Source: Opitutia bacterium Tous-C4FEB
Lineage (GTDB): Bacteria; Verrucomicrobiota; Verrucomicrobiia; Opitutales; Opitutaceae
Length of the DNA stretch: 64,000 nucleotides
Reading direction: 5' to 3'
Assembly (NCBI GenBank): GCA_002304445.1
Contig: NEVA01000001.1
Location: 124,001 to 188,000 of the forward strand
This document shows positions 34,775-43,627 of the stretch, in pieces. The number at the start of each line of letters is the position of its first letter. Position 1 is the stretch's first letter. A program made the position numbers and the translations under genes. The notes below the pieces were generated by a model. It was not told the DNA's origin and searched no databases. It saw only the letters and a list, made by a program, of their open reading frames with translations.

Positions 34775-36340
34775 ATGCACCGCACCACTCCGCTCCGTTT
34801 CCGCCTGTTCATACTTTTCGTGACCCTCGCCGGGCTCCTCACCGCTCCAGCGGGCGCGCACGCCGCCGCGCCCAAGAAAAACGTCCTCTTCCTTATCGCC
34901 GACGACCTCAACACCATGCTCGGCGCCTACGGCGATCCACTCGCGCGCACGCCGAACATCGACACGCTCGCCGCCCGCGGCGTCCGCTTCGACCGCGCCT
35001 ACTGCACCTACCCTCTCTGCGGCCCCAGTCGCAATTCGATGCTCACCGGCCTTCACGCCAACAGCACCGGTATCCACAACAATTCGCAGATCTTCCGTGA
35101 AACCATCCCCAATCAACTGAGCCTCCCCCAAGCTTTCCGCCAACAGGGCTACTTCGCCGGCCGCATCGGCAAACTTTACCACTACAACGTCCCCAACTCC
35201 GTCGGGACGTCCGGCCATGACGATCCCGCCTCCTGGGAACTCCAACTCAACCCGGCCGGCGTGGACCGCACCGAGGAACACCCGAAGATCACCACCCTCA
35301 CTCCCGGCCAATTCGGCGGCACACTCAGTTGGTATGCTTCGCCGAAAAGCGACGAGCATCACACCGACGCGATGCTAGCCGCCGACGCCGAATGGGTGCT
35401 CGAGCGCAGCGCCAAACCCAACCAACGCCCCTTCTTTCTCGCCGTCGGCTTCTTCCGCCCACACACGCCCTACGTCGCGCCCAAAGATCCCTACTTCGGC
35501 TACTACCCGCGCGAGAAAATGCGCATCGTGCCCGACATCAAAGCCGATCAAGCCGACATCCCCGCCGCCGGCCTCGCCAGCTACAAACGCGAGCAGGACA
35601 ACATGACAGACGACCAGCGCCGCGAGGCCCTGCAAGCTTACTACGCGAGCATCACCTTCATGGACGCCCAAGTCGGCCGCGTCATCGATGCCCTCGACCG
35701 CCTCGGCCTCGCCGAGAGCACCATCATCGTCTTCACCAGCGACCACGGCTACCTCACCGGCGAGCACGGCCTCTGGCAGAAACAAAGCCTTTTTGAAGAA
35801 AGCGCGCGCGTGCCGCTCCTCATCGTCGCTCCCGGCGTGTCCAAAGCCAAAACCGCCGCCGCGTCGCCCGTGAGCCAACTCGACCTCTTCCCCACCCTCG
35901 CCGAACTCGCCGGCATCAAGGCCCCCGCCAACCTCCAAGGCCAAAGCCTCGTGCCGATGTTGCGTGATCCGTCCGTCACGGGTCGCGGCTGGGCGCTCAC
36001 CCAAATGATGCGCGGCGGCGGTGGCGGAGCCGGCAAGGGCAAAGCCAAGGCCGCGACGGCAAAGGCCGAGTCCGGTGGCGGCCGTTTCTCCGGCTACAGC
36101 CTGCGCACGCCCCGCTGGCGCTACACGGAATGGGACGAAGGCAAACAAGGCCGCGAACTCTACGACCACGACACCGACCCGCGCGAACTCACCAATCTCG
36201 CGACCTTGCCCGCGCACACCGCCACCGTCGCGGCGCTTTCGACCCAGCTCCAAGCCGCCGTGAAAACCACCTTCCCCCCGTCCGGCAAAGCCCCCGAGTT
36301 CATCAACAGCACCTGGCCACCGATCCTCGTGGCTCCGTGA
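34775..36340 (+). CDS. S1 family sulfatase, iduronate-2-sulfatase-like
   Basis: A 521-aa secreted sulfatase of the iduronate-2-sulfatase-like branch. Signal peptide about 1-30 (ending AGAHAA). LIADDLNTMLGAYGD carries the metal pair (Asp43-Asp44); Cys82 sits in LCGPSRNSMLTGLH; RIGKLYHYNVP replaces GKWH in the form typical of this branch; FTSDHGYLTGEHGLWQKQ gives the second metal site. An Ala/Gly/Lys-rich insertion (GGGGGAGKGKAKAATAKAE) interrupts the C-terminal subdomain near residues 412-430, probably a surface loop. It follows the TTG-start sulfatase by 30 bp without a Shine-Dalgarno. Confidence 0.93.
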   Translation: MHRTTPLRFRLFILFVTLAGLLTAPAGAHAAAPKKNVLFLIADDLNTMLGAYGDPLARTPNIDTLAARGVRFDRAYCTYPLCGPSRNSMLTGLHANSTGIHNNSQIFRETIPNQLSLPQAFRQQGYFAGRIGKLYHYNVPNSVGTSGHDDPASWELQLNPAGVDRTEEHPKITTLTPGQFGGTLSWYASPKSDEHHTDAMLAADAEWVLERSAKPNQRPFFLAVGFFRPHTPYVAPKDPYFGYYPREKMRIVPDIKADQADIPAAGLASYKREQDNMTDDQRREALQAYYASITFMDAQVGRVIDALDRLGLAESTIIVFTSDHGYLTGEHGLWQKQSLFEESARVPLLIVAPGVSKAKTAAASPVSQLDLFPTLAELAGIKAPANLQGQSLVPMLRDPSVTGRGWALTQMMRGGGGGAGKGKAKAATAKAESGGGRFSGYSLRTPRWRYTEWDEGKQGRELYDHDTDPRELTNLATLPAHTATVAALSTQLQAAVKTTFPPSGKAPEFINSTWPPILVAP

Positions 36341-36386
36341 ACCTCACCTGTCGGTCCAACGAACCTCCCCTCCGGTAGCCGCGAGC

Positions 36387-36424
36387 GTGAGCGAGTGGGC
36401 AACCGTCGAAAACCCTTCGCTCAC
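36387..36424 (+). other. Weak stem-loop in a 142-bp intergenic spacer
   Basis: GTGAGCGA (36387-36394) pairs with TCGCTCAC (36417-36424) over a 22-nt loop, in the 142-bp spacer between two sulfatase genes. Nothing else is recognised in this spacer. A terminator function is not supported, as no T-tract follows. Confidence 0.25.
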
Positions 36425-36482
36425 ACCCGCCGCCGAGCCAGTCACCCTCTCGCCCCGTCAAAAACGACCACGCCCTTCGCCC

Positions 36483-37832
36483 ATGAATCGCCCCCTCCGC
36501 CGTCGCCCCTTCGTCGCCGTTCTCTGCACCTTCGCGCTCATGCTTTCCGCCGCGGCCTCCGCCGCCGAGCGCAGACCCAACGTCGTCCTTATCATGGCCG
36601 ACGACTTCGGCTTCGAATGCGTCACGGCCAACGGTGGCCAGTCCTACCAAACGCCGCACCTCGACCGGCTCGCCGCCACCGGCGTGCGCTTCGAGCACTG
36701 CTACGTGCAGCCGCTCTGCACGCCGACCCGCGTGCAGCTCATGACCGGCATCTACAATGTCCGGAATTACCTCAAATTCGGCGTGCTTGATCCCGCGGCC
36801 GTCACGTTTAGCCAGCTGCTCAAATCGGCCGGATACACCACCGGCATCACCGGCAAGTGGCAGCTGCAGTTGGACAAAACCAAAGGCCTGCCGCAGCACT
36901 TCGGCTTCGACGAATCGTTTCTCTGGCAACAGACCCGTCGCCCCCCGCGCTACGCGAATCCCGGCCTCGAACTCAACAGCGAGGAGATCGACTACACGAA
37001 AGGCGAATACGGCCCGAAACTCATCAACGACTTCGCGCTCGATTTCATCACCCGCCACCGCGAGCGGCCGTTTCTCCTCTACTACCCGATGATCCTCACG
37101 CACGACCCGTTTCAGCCGACGCCCGATAGCCCGGAATGGGCCCCGACGACGACCGGCGAACTGGCCAAGCGCGACGTGAAGCACTTCGCCGACATGGTCG
37201 CCTACATGGACAAAATGATCGGCCGGCTCGTCGCCAAGCTCGACGAACTCGGCCTGCGCGAGAACACCCTCATCCTCTTCACCGGCGACAACGGCACGCA
37301 CCCGACCGTGACCTCGCGCTTCAAAGGCGCCGACTACCCCGGCGGCAAAGGCACCGGCACCGTGCGCGGCAACCATGTGCCCTTGATCGCGCGCTGGCCC
37401 GCGAAAATTCCCACCGGCCGCGTCAACGCCGACCTGATCTCCAGCGTGGATTTCTTCCCGACGCTCTGCGACGTCGCCGGCGCCAAACTCCCGGCCGCGC
37501 TCGAAATCGACGGCCGCAGTTTCCTCCCGCAACTGCTCGGCCAACGCGGCGCGCCCCGCGGGGCCCACTACGTCTGGTATGCCCGCAACGGCGGCCCAAC
37601 CGCGACCCACGAATACGCCCAGACCACCACCCACAAACTGCACCGCGACGGAAAGTTTTACGACCTCACCACGGACCGTTTTGAGCAAAAGCCCCTCCCG
37701 CTGGTGACGCTCACCGGCCCGGCCGCCGAGACGGCCAAAAAACTCCAGACCGTGCTCGACCGCTACGCCCAAGCGCGTCCGAAAGAAGTGGCAGATCAAG
37801 GCACCCAAAATCCCGGCAAAAAAGGCGACTAG
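36483..37832 (+). CDS. S1 family sulfatase with GKWQ motif
   Basis: A compact 449-aa secreted sulfatase. Signal peptide about 1-28 (RRRPFVAVLCTFALMLSAA); IMADDFGFECVTANGG (Asp40-Asp41); Cys79 in LCTPTRVQLMTGIY; then TGKWQLQLDKTKG, in which Gln127 stands where most S1 sulfatases have His. FTGDNGTHPTV supplies the second metal site and KGTGTVRGNHVPLIARW the later lysine region. The C-terminal subdomain is short. ATG at 36483 begins the signal peptide. The motif change may be a subfamily trait; catalytic competence is likely but not certain. Confidence 0.91.
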   Translation: MNRPLRRRPFVAVLCTFALMLSAAASAAERRPNVVLIMADDFGFECVTANGGQSYQTPHLDRLAATGVRFEHCYVQPLCTPTRVQLMTGIYNVRNYLKFGVLDPAAVTFSQLLKSAGYTTGITGKWQLQLDKTKGLPQHFGFDESFLWQQTRRPPRYANPGLELNSEEIDYTKGEYGPKLINDFALDFITRHRERPFLLYYPMILTHDPFQPTPDSPEWAPTTTGELAKRDVKHFADMVAYMDKMIGRLVAKLDELGLRENTLILFTGDNGTHPTVTSRFKGADYPGGKGTGTVRGNHVPLIARWPAKIPTGRVNADLISSVDFFPTLCDVAGAKLPAALEIDGRSFLPQLLGQRGAPRGAHYVWYARNGGPTATHEYAQTTTHKLHRDGKFYDLTTDRFEQKPLPLVTLTGPAAETAKKLQTVLDRYAQARPKEVADQGTQNPGKKGD

Positions 37833-37977
37833 GAAGACCCGGCCGCCGAAGCGTGACGTTCCCTGCCCAAAGCAGAACGCGGGAGCTGCGACGCCCTCGT
37901 CACCTTCCGCAAAGCCCCGCCACGCCCCATGCGTTCGTCCGCTTGCTCTGCGGCACGCGGTTTGCATTGCTCGCGCT

Positions 37978-38817
37978 GTGACGCGCCTCTCCGTCTTCCC
38001 TCAGCTTCGCTTCGTTCCGCTGCTCGCCGCCGGCTTGCTTGCCGCGTGCGCTCCGCGTCCCGGCGCTGAATCAGCCCCGGCCGGCAACGCCTCCACTCCG
38101 CCGACGTCCGCGCGCAACGTTACCTTCGCCGTCGAGAACGGCTACGTGCCCTTCAACTTTATCCGCACCGACACCCGCGACGCCGAGGGTTGGGACTACG
38201 ATGTCGCCGCCGAGCTCGGCCGCCGCCTCGGCTTCACCCCGGTCTTCCGCGAGATCGCGTGGGATTCCATGATCCAAGGCATCGCCACCGGCCAATTCGA
38301 TCTCGCCGGCAACGGCATCACCATCACCGACGAGCGTGCCCGCGTCGTCGATTTCTCCGACGGCTACATGACCGTGAACCAGCGCCTGCTCGTGCGCCGC
38401 GACGAGACCCGTTTCACGTCGCTCGCCACTTTCGCCGCCTCCGCCGCCGCCCGCGTCGGCGCGCAAAAGGGCAACACCAACTACACCAAGGCCGAGAAAC
38501 TCGTCGGCCCCGCCCGCGTCGTCGCCTTCGACAGCTTCGGCGAACTCATCCAAGCCCTTCTCAACCGCGACCTCGACGCCGTCCTCATCGACGACGTCGG
38601 CGGCCAGGGCTACGTCGGCACGCACCGCGAGAAACTGAAACTGCTCGAAGGCGGGCTCCCCGGCCAGGACCTCGGTTTCATTTTCCCGAAAAACTCCCCG
38701 CTGCGCCCCGAGATCAACCTCGCCCTCGCCGCCATGCGCGCCGACGGCACCCTCGCCCGCATCAACGGCAAATGGTTCGCCCCCAACTTTATCCCCGCCG
38801 GCGCACCCGCGCACTGA
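37978..38817 (+). CDS. ABC transporter substrate-binding lipoprotein, polar amino-acid type
   Basis: A 279-aa SBP_bac_3 family periplasmic binding protein. The start is GTG at 37978. A lipoprotein signal ends in LLAACAPRPG, so Cys near residue 22 is the lipid-anchored N-terminus. The binding domain opens VTFAVENGYVPFNF and has GWDYDVAAELGRRLGF, GQFDLAGNGITITDERARVVDFS, then GAQKGNTNY and IDDVGGQGY in normal order. It is followed after 7 bp by the permease and then the ATPase, giving a complete three-gene importer. Ligand probably an amino acid or related small solute; given its setting, an amino-sugar or organic acid cannot be excluded. Confidence 0.92.
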   Translation: MTRLSVFPQLRFVPLLAAGLLAACAPRPGAESAPAGNASTPPTSARNVTFAVENGYVPFNFIRTDTRDAEGWDYDVAAELGRRLGFTPVFREIAWDSMIQGIATGQFDLAGNGITITDERARVVDFSDGYMTVNQRLLVRRDETRFTSLATFAASAAARVGAQKGNTNYTKAEKLVGPARVVAFDSFGELIQALLNRDLDAVLIDDVGGQGYVGTHREKLKLLEGGLPGQDLGFIFPKNSPLRPEINLALAAMRADGTLARINGKWFAPNFIPAGAPAH

Positions 38818-38824
38818 CGTCCCC

Positions 38825-39628
38825 ATGATCGGTCCCGACGGCGCCCTCGCCCCCGAACGTCCCTCGCTGCTCGCCCGCGCACCGTGGTGGCTGCTCGCCC
38901 TCGCCCTCGCCGCCGTGCTTATCGGCTGGCGCGTCGCCACCGATACGCTCTGGCGCGACATCGCCTCACGCCTGCTCGACGGCCTCGGCCTCACACTCGT
39001 CGTCACCGCCATCGCCTTCCCGCTCGCGCTCGCCCTCGGCCTCGTCTCCACCCTCGGCCTCGTTTCGACCAAAGGGTGGTGGCGGCAAATCGCCACGCTC
39101 TACGTCCAGGTCGTGCGCGGCCTGCCCGTGCTTGTGCAGATTTTCCTCGTGGCCTTTGTGCTCGTCCCACTCGGCGTCGAAGCCGCCAACGCCCTCGGCG
39201 CCCAACTCACCGCGCAAGATGTCCCCATGGTCGCGCGCGTGACCGCCGCCCTCGCCTTCGCGTATGGCGCCTTCGAGGCCGAGACCCTCCGCGGCGGCCT
39301 CACCTCCCTTCCGCGCGGCCAGGCCGAAGCCGCCCGCGCCCTCGGCCTCTCCCGCGGCCAGACGCTCCGCAACGTGCTGCTTCCGCAGACATTTCGCCGT
39401 GTGCTCCCGACGCTCGGCAACGATCTCATCTGCCTGCTCAAAGACTCCGCCCTCGTCTCCGTGCTCGGCGTGCGCGATATCACGCAGGAGGCCCGACTCT
39501 ACCAGAGCGCCACCTTTCGCTACACCGAGAGCCTCGTCCTTCTCGCGTTTTTCTACCTCGCTCTCACCTTGCTGGTCGCGCTGGCCGTCCGCGCGTTGGA
39601 AAACCGCTACCGCCGCCATGCCGCCTGA
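38825..39628 (+). CDS. ABC transporter permease, polar amino-acid type (HisM/GlnP)
   Basis: A 267-aa inner-membrane permease. Hydrophobic helices lie near 20-40, 55-80, 95-120, 140-160 and 235-260. The cytoplasmic EAA loop, which docks with the ATPase, is EAARALGLSRGQTLRNVLLP (about 175-195). VVRGLPVLVQIFLV and GNDLICLLKDSALVSVLGV are characteristic of HisM/GlnP proteins. The gene starts 7 bp after the binding protein and its end overlaps the ATPase start by 11 bp, so the three are one transcription unit. Confidence 0.93.
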   Translation: MIGPDGALAPERPSLLARAPWWLLALALAAVLIGWRVATDTLWRDIASRLLDGLGLTLVVTAIAFPLALALGLVSTLGLVSTKGWWRQIATLYVQVVRGLPVLVQIFLVAFVLVPLGVEAANALGAQLTAQDVPMVARVTAALAFAYGAFEAETLRGGLTSLPRGQAEAARALGLSRGQTLRNVLLPQTFRRVLPTLGNDLICLLKDSALVSVLGVRDITQEARLYQSATFRYTESLVLLAFFYLALTLLVALAVRALENRYRRHAA

Positions 39629-40388
39629 GCCCGCCAGCGCCGCGCCCGCCCCGTTGCTCGAAGCCCGCGCCCTCACCAAGCGCTTCGACGCCCTCGTCGC
39701 CCTCGACGCCGTCTCGCTCGCCGTTGCCTCCGGCACCGTCACCGCCATCCTCGGTCCCAGCGGCTCCGGCAAATCCACGCTGCTCCGTTGCCTCAACTTT
39801 CTCGTTCTGCCCGACACCGGCGAGGTCCGCTGCGACGGCGCCGTCATCGACCCGCGTCACGACTCCGCGCTCAACGCCCACCGCGCCCGCGTCGGCATGG
39901 TCTTCCAGCAGTTCAACCTCTTCCCCCACCTGCGCGTCTGGGAGAATCTTGCGCTCGCCGCCCGCCTCGTCCGCCGGCTGTCGGCCGACGCCGCCCGCGA
40001 CCGTGCGCTCGCCTTGCTCGACCGCGTCGGCCTCGCCGACAAAGCCGATGCCCACCCCACCCAGCTCTCCGGCGGCCAACAACAACGCGCCGCCATCGCC
40101 CGCGCCCTCGCCGTCGAGCCCGCCGTCCTGCTTTTTGATGAACCCACAAGCGCGCTCGACCCCGAGCTCACCGGCGAAGTCCTCGCCTTCATGCGCCAGC
40201 TCGCCGCCGACCGCACGACGATGGTCGTGGTGACGCACGACGTGGAATTCGCCCGCCAGGCCGCCACCGAGATCGTCTTCATGGACGCCGGCCGCGTGAT
40301 CGAAAGCGGCCCGCCCGCGCTAGTCATCTCCGCCCCCAAGACCGACCGCGCCCGCCGCTTTTTCCACCCGGCCAACGGGCCGGCGTGA
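39618..40388 (+). CDS. ABC transporter ATP-binding protein, polar amino-acid type (GlnQ-like)
   Basis: A 256-aa ATPase driving the preceding permease. Walker A GPSGSGKST (about 41-49), Q-loop region VFQQFNLFPHL, ABC signature LSGGQQQR, Walker B VLLFDEPTSALDPELTGEV and the H-loop VVTHDVEF are all intact. Its ATG at 39618 lies inside the last 11 bp of the permease gene; the frame stays open further upstream but overlaps that gene. A short Ala/Pro-rich N-terminal lead precedes the domain. The operon is bounded by sulfatase genes on both sides and followed by a 173-bp spacer with no recognised signal. Confidence 0.95.
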   Translation: MPPEPASAAPAPLLEARALTKRFDALVALDAVSLAVASGTVTAILGPSGSGKSTLLRCLNFLVLPDTGEVRCDGAVIDPRHDSALNAHRARVGMVFQQFNLFPHLRVWENLALAARLVRRLSADAARDRALALLDRVGLADKADAHPTQLSGGQQQRAAIARALAVEPAVLLFDEPTSALDPELTGEVLAFMRQLAADRTTMVVVTHDVEFARQAATEIVFMDAGRVIESGPPALVISAPKTDRARRFFHPANGPA

Positions 40389-40561
40389 CCATTCGGGCTC
40401 GCGCCCCGCAAAACAGAGCGCTTCTCGACGTGCGCCCAGCGGAGAATTCACCGATCCACCAGACTCCAGCGTTGAGTCGCGCCCCCCGAATCTCTGCGCT
40501 ACCGCCACTCCACCGCCTACCCCGGTCCCTCGGCAATCCCCTCCCTTCCCGCTCACTCCCC

Positions 40562-42391
40562 ATGCGCTTCCTTCCATTCTTCGCCGCTCTCTTTTTCTCC
40601 CTTTCTCTGCCCCTCCTTCTTTCGGCCTCTCTCGCCGCCGCCACGATCCCGACCCGCCCGCCCAACGTCGTCATCTTCCTAGCCGACGACGCCGGCTGGG
40701 GTGACTACAGTTTCAACGGCAACACCTCCGTCCGCACGCCGCACATCGACTCCATCGCCACGGGCGGCGTCAGCTTCGACCGCTTTTTTGTCCAACCCGT
40801 CTGCGCTCCCACCCGCGCCGAATTCCTCACCGGCCGCTACCACCCCCGCACCGGCGTGCGCGGCGTCTCCACTGGCCTCGAGCGTCTCGACCTCGACGAA
40901 AAAACCCTCGCCGACGCCTTCAAAGCCGCCGGCTACGCCACCGGCGCTTTCGGCAAATGGCACAACGGCAGCCAATGGCCCTACCACCCGAAGGCCCGCG
41001 GCTTCGACGAATACTTCGGCCACTCGTCCGGCCATTGGGGCGAATACTTCGACGCGCCCCTCGAGGAAAACGGACGCATGGTCCGCACCTCCGGCTACAT
41101 CGTCGATGTCTGCACCGACCGCGCCCTCGACTTCATCCAGCGCCATCGCGCGAAACCGTTTCTCTGCTACGTGCCCTTCACCACGCCCCACTCTCCGTGG
41201 GCCGCGCCCGCCGCCGACTGGGCGCGCTTCAAGGATAAACCCATTGCCCAGACCGCCACCGACCCCACCCGCGAAAAGCTCGATGAAACCCGTTGCGCCC
41301 TTGCCATGGTAGAAAACCAAGACGCCAACGTCGGCCGCATCCTCCGCCGCCTCGACGAACTCGGCGTCGCCGAAAACACCATCGTCGTCTACTTCACCGA
41401 CAACGGCCCCAATTCTTTCCGCTACAACGGCGGCATGAAAAACCGCAAAGCCTCCACCGACGAAGGCGGCGTGCGTTCCCCGCTTTGGATCCGCTGGCCC
41501 GCCAAACTTCCCGCCGGCCACACGATCCCCGAGATCGCCGGCGCCATCGACCTGCTCCCGACCCTCACGTCTCTCGCCGGCATTCCCCGCGTCGGCGCCA
41601 AACCGCTCGACGGCCGCGATCTCTCCCCGTTGCTCCTGAAACAAAATCGTCCGTGGCCCGAGCGCATGATCTTCAATGCCTGGAACGGCAACGTCAGCGT
41701 GCGCACCCAACGCCACCGCCTCGACGCCCAGGGCCAGCTCTACGATCTCGTCGCCGATCCCGGCCAGACCACGCCGCTCAACACCCGCGAGACCGCCCTC
41801 GCCGCCGACCTCACTGCGGCCGTCCAGACTTTCCGTCGCGACGTCCTCGCCGAGCTCCCCACGCCCCCCGGCGCCCGCCCGCGCACACGCGCCGCCGCCA
41901 ACGCCGTCGATCCGCGGCCGCTCCACGTCGGCTACCGCGAGTTCCCCATCACGATGCTCCCCGCCCGCGACGGCGAGCCGCAGGGAGGCGTCAAACGTAG
42001 CTCCAACGCGCCCAACAGTTCCTATTTCGTAAACTGGAAATCCCGCGACGACCGCATGGTCTGGAACGTCGAGGTCGTCACGGCCGGCCGCTACACCGTC
42101 GCGATCGACTACACCTGCCCGCTCCCCGACGCCGGCGCGACCGTCGAACTCTCCCTCCACGCCGCCCGCCTCACCGGCAAGGTCGCGCCCGGCTGGGACC
42201 CTCCGCTCTACACCAATCAAGACACCCTCCCGCGCCCGCCCGGTGAATCGCAGATGAAGGAATTCCGCACGCTCGACCTTGGCGAAATCACCCTCCCGGC
42301 CGGAGTGGGCCCCCTCGTCCTCCGCGCCCTCGAAATCCCCGGTCAATCCGTGATGGACGTCCGCCGTGTCACTCTGACGCTCTTACCCTGA
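40562..42391 (+). CDS. S1 family sulfatase with C-terminal beta-sandwich extension
   Basis: A 609-aa secreted sulfatase. Signal peptide about 1-25 (MRFLPFFAALFFSLSLPLLL). DD at 42-43 in FLADDAGWGDYSFNGN; Cys81 in VCAPTRAEFLTGRYHP; FGKWHNGSQWPYHP; YFTDNGPNSFRYNG and GGMKNRKASTDEGGVRSPLW provide the remaining active-site positions. The last about 130 residues (from SSYFVNWKSRDDRMVWNVEV) form a separate beta-rich module similar in position to that of the sulfatase at 26095-27975. ATG at 40562 is preferred to an earlier in-frame ATG at 40385, which would add 59 noncoding-looking residues. Confidence 0.92.
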   Translation: MRFLPFFAALFFSLSLPLLLSASLAAATIPTRPPNVVIFLADDAGWGDYSFNGNTSVRTPHIDSIATGGVSFDRFFVQPVCAPTRAEFLTGRYHPRTGVRGVSTGLERLDLDEKTLADAFKAAGYATGAFGKWHNGSQWPYHPKARGFDEYFGHSSGHWGEYFDAPLEENGRMVRTSGYIVDVCTDRALDFIQRHRAKPFLCYVPFTTPHSPWAAPAADWARFKDKPIAQTATDPTREKLDETRCALAMVENQDANVGRILRRLDELGVAENTIVVYFTDNGPNSFRYNGGMKNRKASTDEGGVRSPLWIRWPAKLPAGHTIPEIAGAIDLLPTLTSLAGIPRVGAKPLDGRDLSPLLLKQNRPWPERMIFNAWNGNVSVRTQRHRLDAQGQLYDLVADPGQTTPLNTRETALAADLTAAVQTFRRDVLAELPTPPGARPRTRAAANAVDPRPLHVGYREFPITMLPARDGEPQGGVKRSSNAPNSSYFVNWKSRDDRMVWNVEVVTAGRYTVAIDYTCPLPDAGATVELSLHAARLTGKVAPGWDPPLYTNQDTLPRPPGESQMKEFRTLDLGEITLPAGVGPLVLRALEIPGQSVMDVRRVTLTLLP

Positions 42392-42421
42392 CCACACCAA
42401 GAGAGTTGAGCGACCTCCACC

Positions 42422-42426
42422 GGAGG
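42422..42426 (+). promoter_or_regulatory. Shine-Dalgarno-like sequence of the YhcG-type gene
   Basis: GGAGG (followed by T) lies 10 nt upstream of the ATG at 42437. Most sulfatase starts in the window have only pyrimidine-rich sequence here, so this gene is initiated differently from its neighbours. Confidence 0.55.
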
Positions 42427-42436
42427 TCTCCTGCCC

Positions 42437-43627
42437 ATGAAAAATAAACGCACCCCGGCCAAACGAACCGCTGTCGCAAAAACGAAACCCGGCAATCTTG
42501 CCGCGCTCATCGTCGAAGTCCGCGACCTCATCCACTCCGCCCGGCGTGGCGTGGCCTCGGTGGTGGATACGCTTCAGGTGATGACCAATTTCGAAATCGG
42601 CCGCCGCATCGTCGAGCACGAGCAAAAAGGCGCGAAGCGGGCCGCGTATGGTGCGGAGCTGCTGGGCGAGGTGTCCGCACGGCTGACACAGGAATTCGGC
42701 AAGGGCTTCTCCCGGTCCAATCTCGAATACATGCGGAAATTTTTCCTCCTGTGGCGGGATCGGGTTGCCTCGATTTCCCAGCAGCCTGCTGGGAAATTGC
42801 CCCTTCCTCGGATTCAACCGAAGCCGTTGGTAAAGTCGGCGATCAAGATTTCCCAGCAGCCTGCTGGGAAATTCAGCCAGCCCTTCACCCTCAGTTGGAC
42901 TCACTACGTCGAGCTGCTCTCGATCAAAGACCCGAACGAACGCAGCTTCTACGAGATCGAGACCACCAACTCCAACTGGTCGGTGCCGGAACTTCGCCGT
43001 CAAAAAGCCTCCTGCCTCTACGAACGCCTCGCCCTCAGCCGCGACCAGGCGGGCATCAAGCGCCTTGCCCGCGAAGGCCAACTCATCACGAAGCCCGAAG
43101 ATCTATTCAAAGAGCCGCTCGTCCTCGAATTTCTCGGCCTGAAAGTTCGAACCCGTTTTTCGGAATCCGACCTAGAATCCGCACTCATCAGCCACCTCGA
43201 AAAATTCCTCCTCGAACTCGGCAAGGGCTTTCTCTTCGAGGCCCGGCAGAAGCGTTTCACCTTCGATGGCGACCACTACTTCCTTGATCTCGTTTTCTAC
43301 AACCGGCTCTTGCGCTGCTACGTCGTCATCGACCTCAAACTCGACAAGCTCACCCATCAGGACCTCGGCCAGATGCAGATGTATGTGAACTACTATGATC
43401 GTGAGGTGAAACTACCGGGCGAAAATCCCACCATCGGCCTGCTGCTGTGCAAAGAAAAGAAGGACGCCATCGTGAAGCTCACCCTACCTAAGGACGCCAA
43501 CATCCAAGCCAAAGACTACCAACGCTATCTGCCCTCCAAAGAAATTCTCCGCCAAAAACTGCTCGATTGGGCCGACGAGGCCGAGATCTCCGAAAAAACT
43601 CCCAGCCGAAAAAATTCCGTCCGATGA
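42437..43627 (+). CDS. YhcG/DUF1016 PDDEXK nuclease-domain protein with in-frame palindromic repeats
   Basis: A 396-aa cytoplasmic protein of the YhcG (DUF1016) family, implicated in DNA processing or defence. The N-terminal helical domain has IVEVRDLIHSARRGVASVVD, NFEIGRRIVEHEQKGAKRA and RSNLEYMRKFFLLW. The linker contains ISQQPAGK twice, each encoded by an identical 25-bp palindrome, 75 bp apart. The C-terminal PD-(D/E)XK domain starts near FTLSWTHYVELLSIKD and has the core DHYFLDLVFYNRLLRCYVV followed by DLK and QMQMYVNYYD. It has a GGAGG Shine-Dalgarno and its stop overlaps the next sulfatase start (ATGA). Its position among sulfatases is unexpected and suggests insertion. Confidence 0.9.
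   Translation: MKNKRTPAKRTAVAKTKPGNLAALIVEVRDLIHSARRGVASVVDTLQVMTNFEIGRRIVEHEQKGAKRAAYGAELLGEVSARLTQEFGKGFSRSNLEYMRKFFLLWRDRVASISQQPAGKLPLPRIQPKPLVKSAIKISQQPAGKFSQPFTLSWTHYVELLSIKDPNERSFYEIETTNSNWSVPELRRQKASCLYERLALSRDQAGIKRLAREGQLITKPEDLFKEPLVLEFLGLKVRTRFSESDLESALISHLEKFLLELGKGFLFEARQKRFTFDGDHYFLDLVFYNRLLRCYVVIDLKLDKLTHQDLGQMQMYVNYYDREVKLPGENPTIGLLLCKEKKDAIVKLTLPKDANIQAKDYQRYLPSKEILRQKLLDWADEAEISEKTPSRKNSVR
42773..42797. repeat. Palindromic repeat copy 1 inside the YhcG-type gene
   Basis: A perfect palindrome of two 12-bp arms (ATTTCCCAGCAG and its reverse complement CTGCTGGGAAAT) around a single C. It encodes ISQQPAGK in the reading frame. An identical copy begins 75 bp downstream. Confidence 0.95.
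42848..42872. repeat. Palindromic repeat copy 2 inside the YhcG-type gene
   Basis: Identical to the copy at 42773-42797, with arms ATTTCCCAGCAG and CTGCTGGGAAAT around one C, in the same frame and again encoding ISQQPAGK. The start-to-start spacing of 75 bp is a whole number of codons. Confidence 0.95.

Noticed and set aside
42773-42872. CRISPR-like reading of the two palindromes
   Set aside because: Only two copies exist, they lie inside an open frame and encode the same peptide, so an array is not supported.
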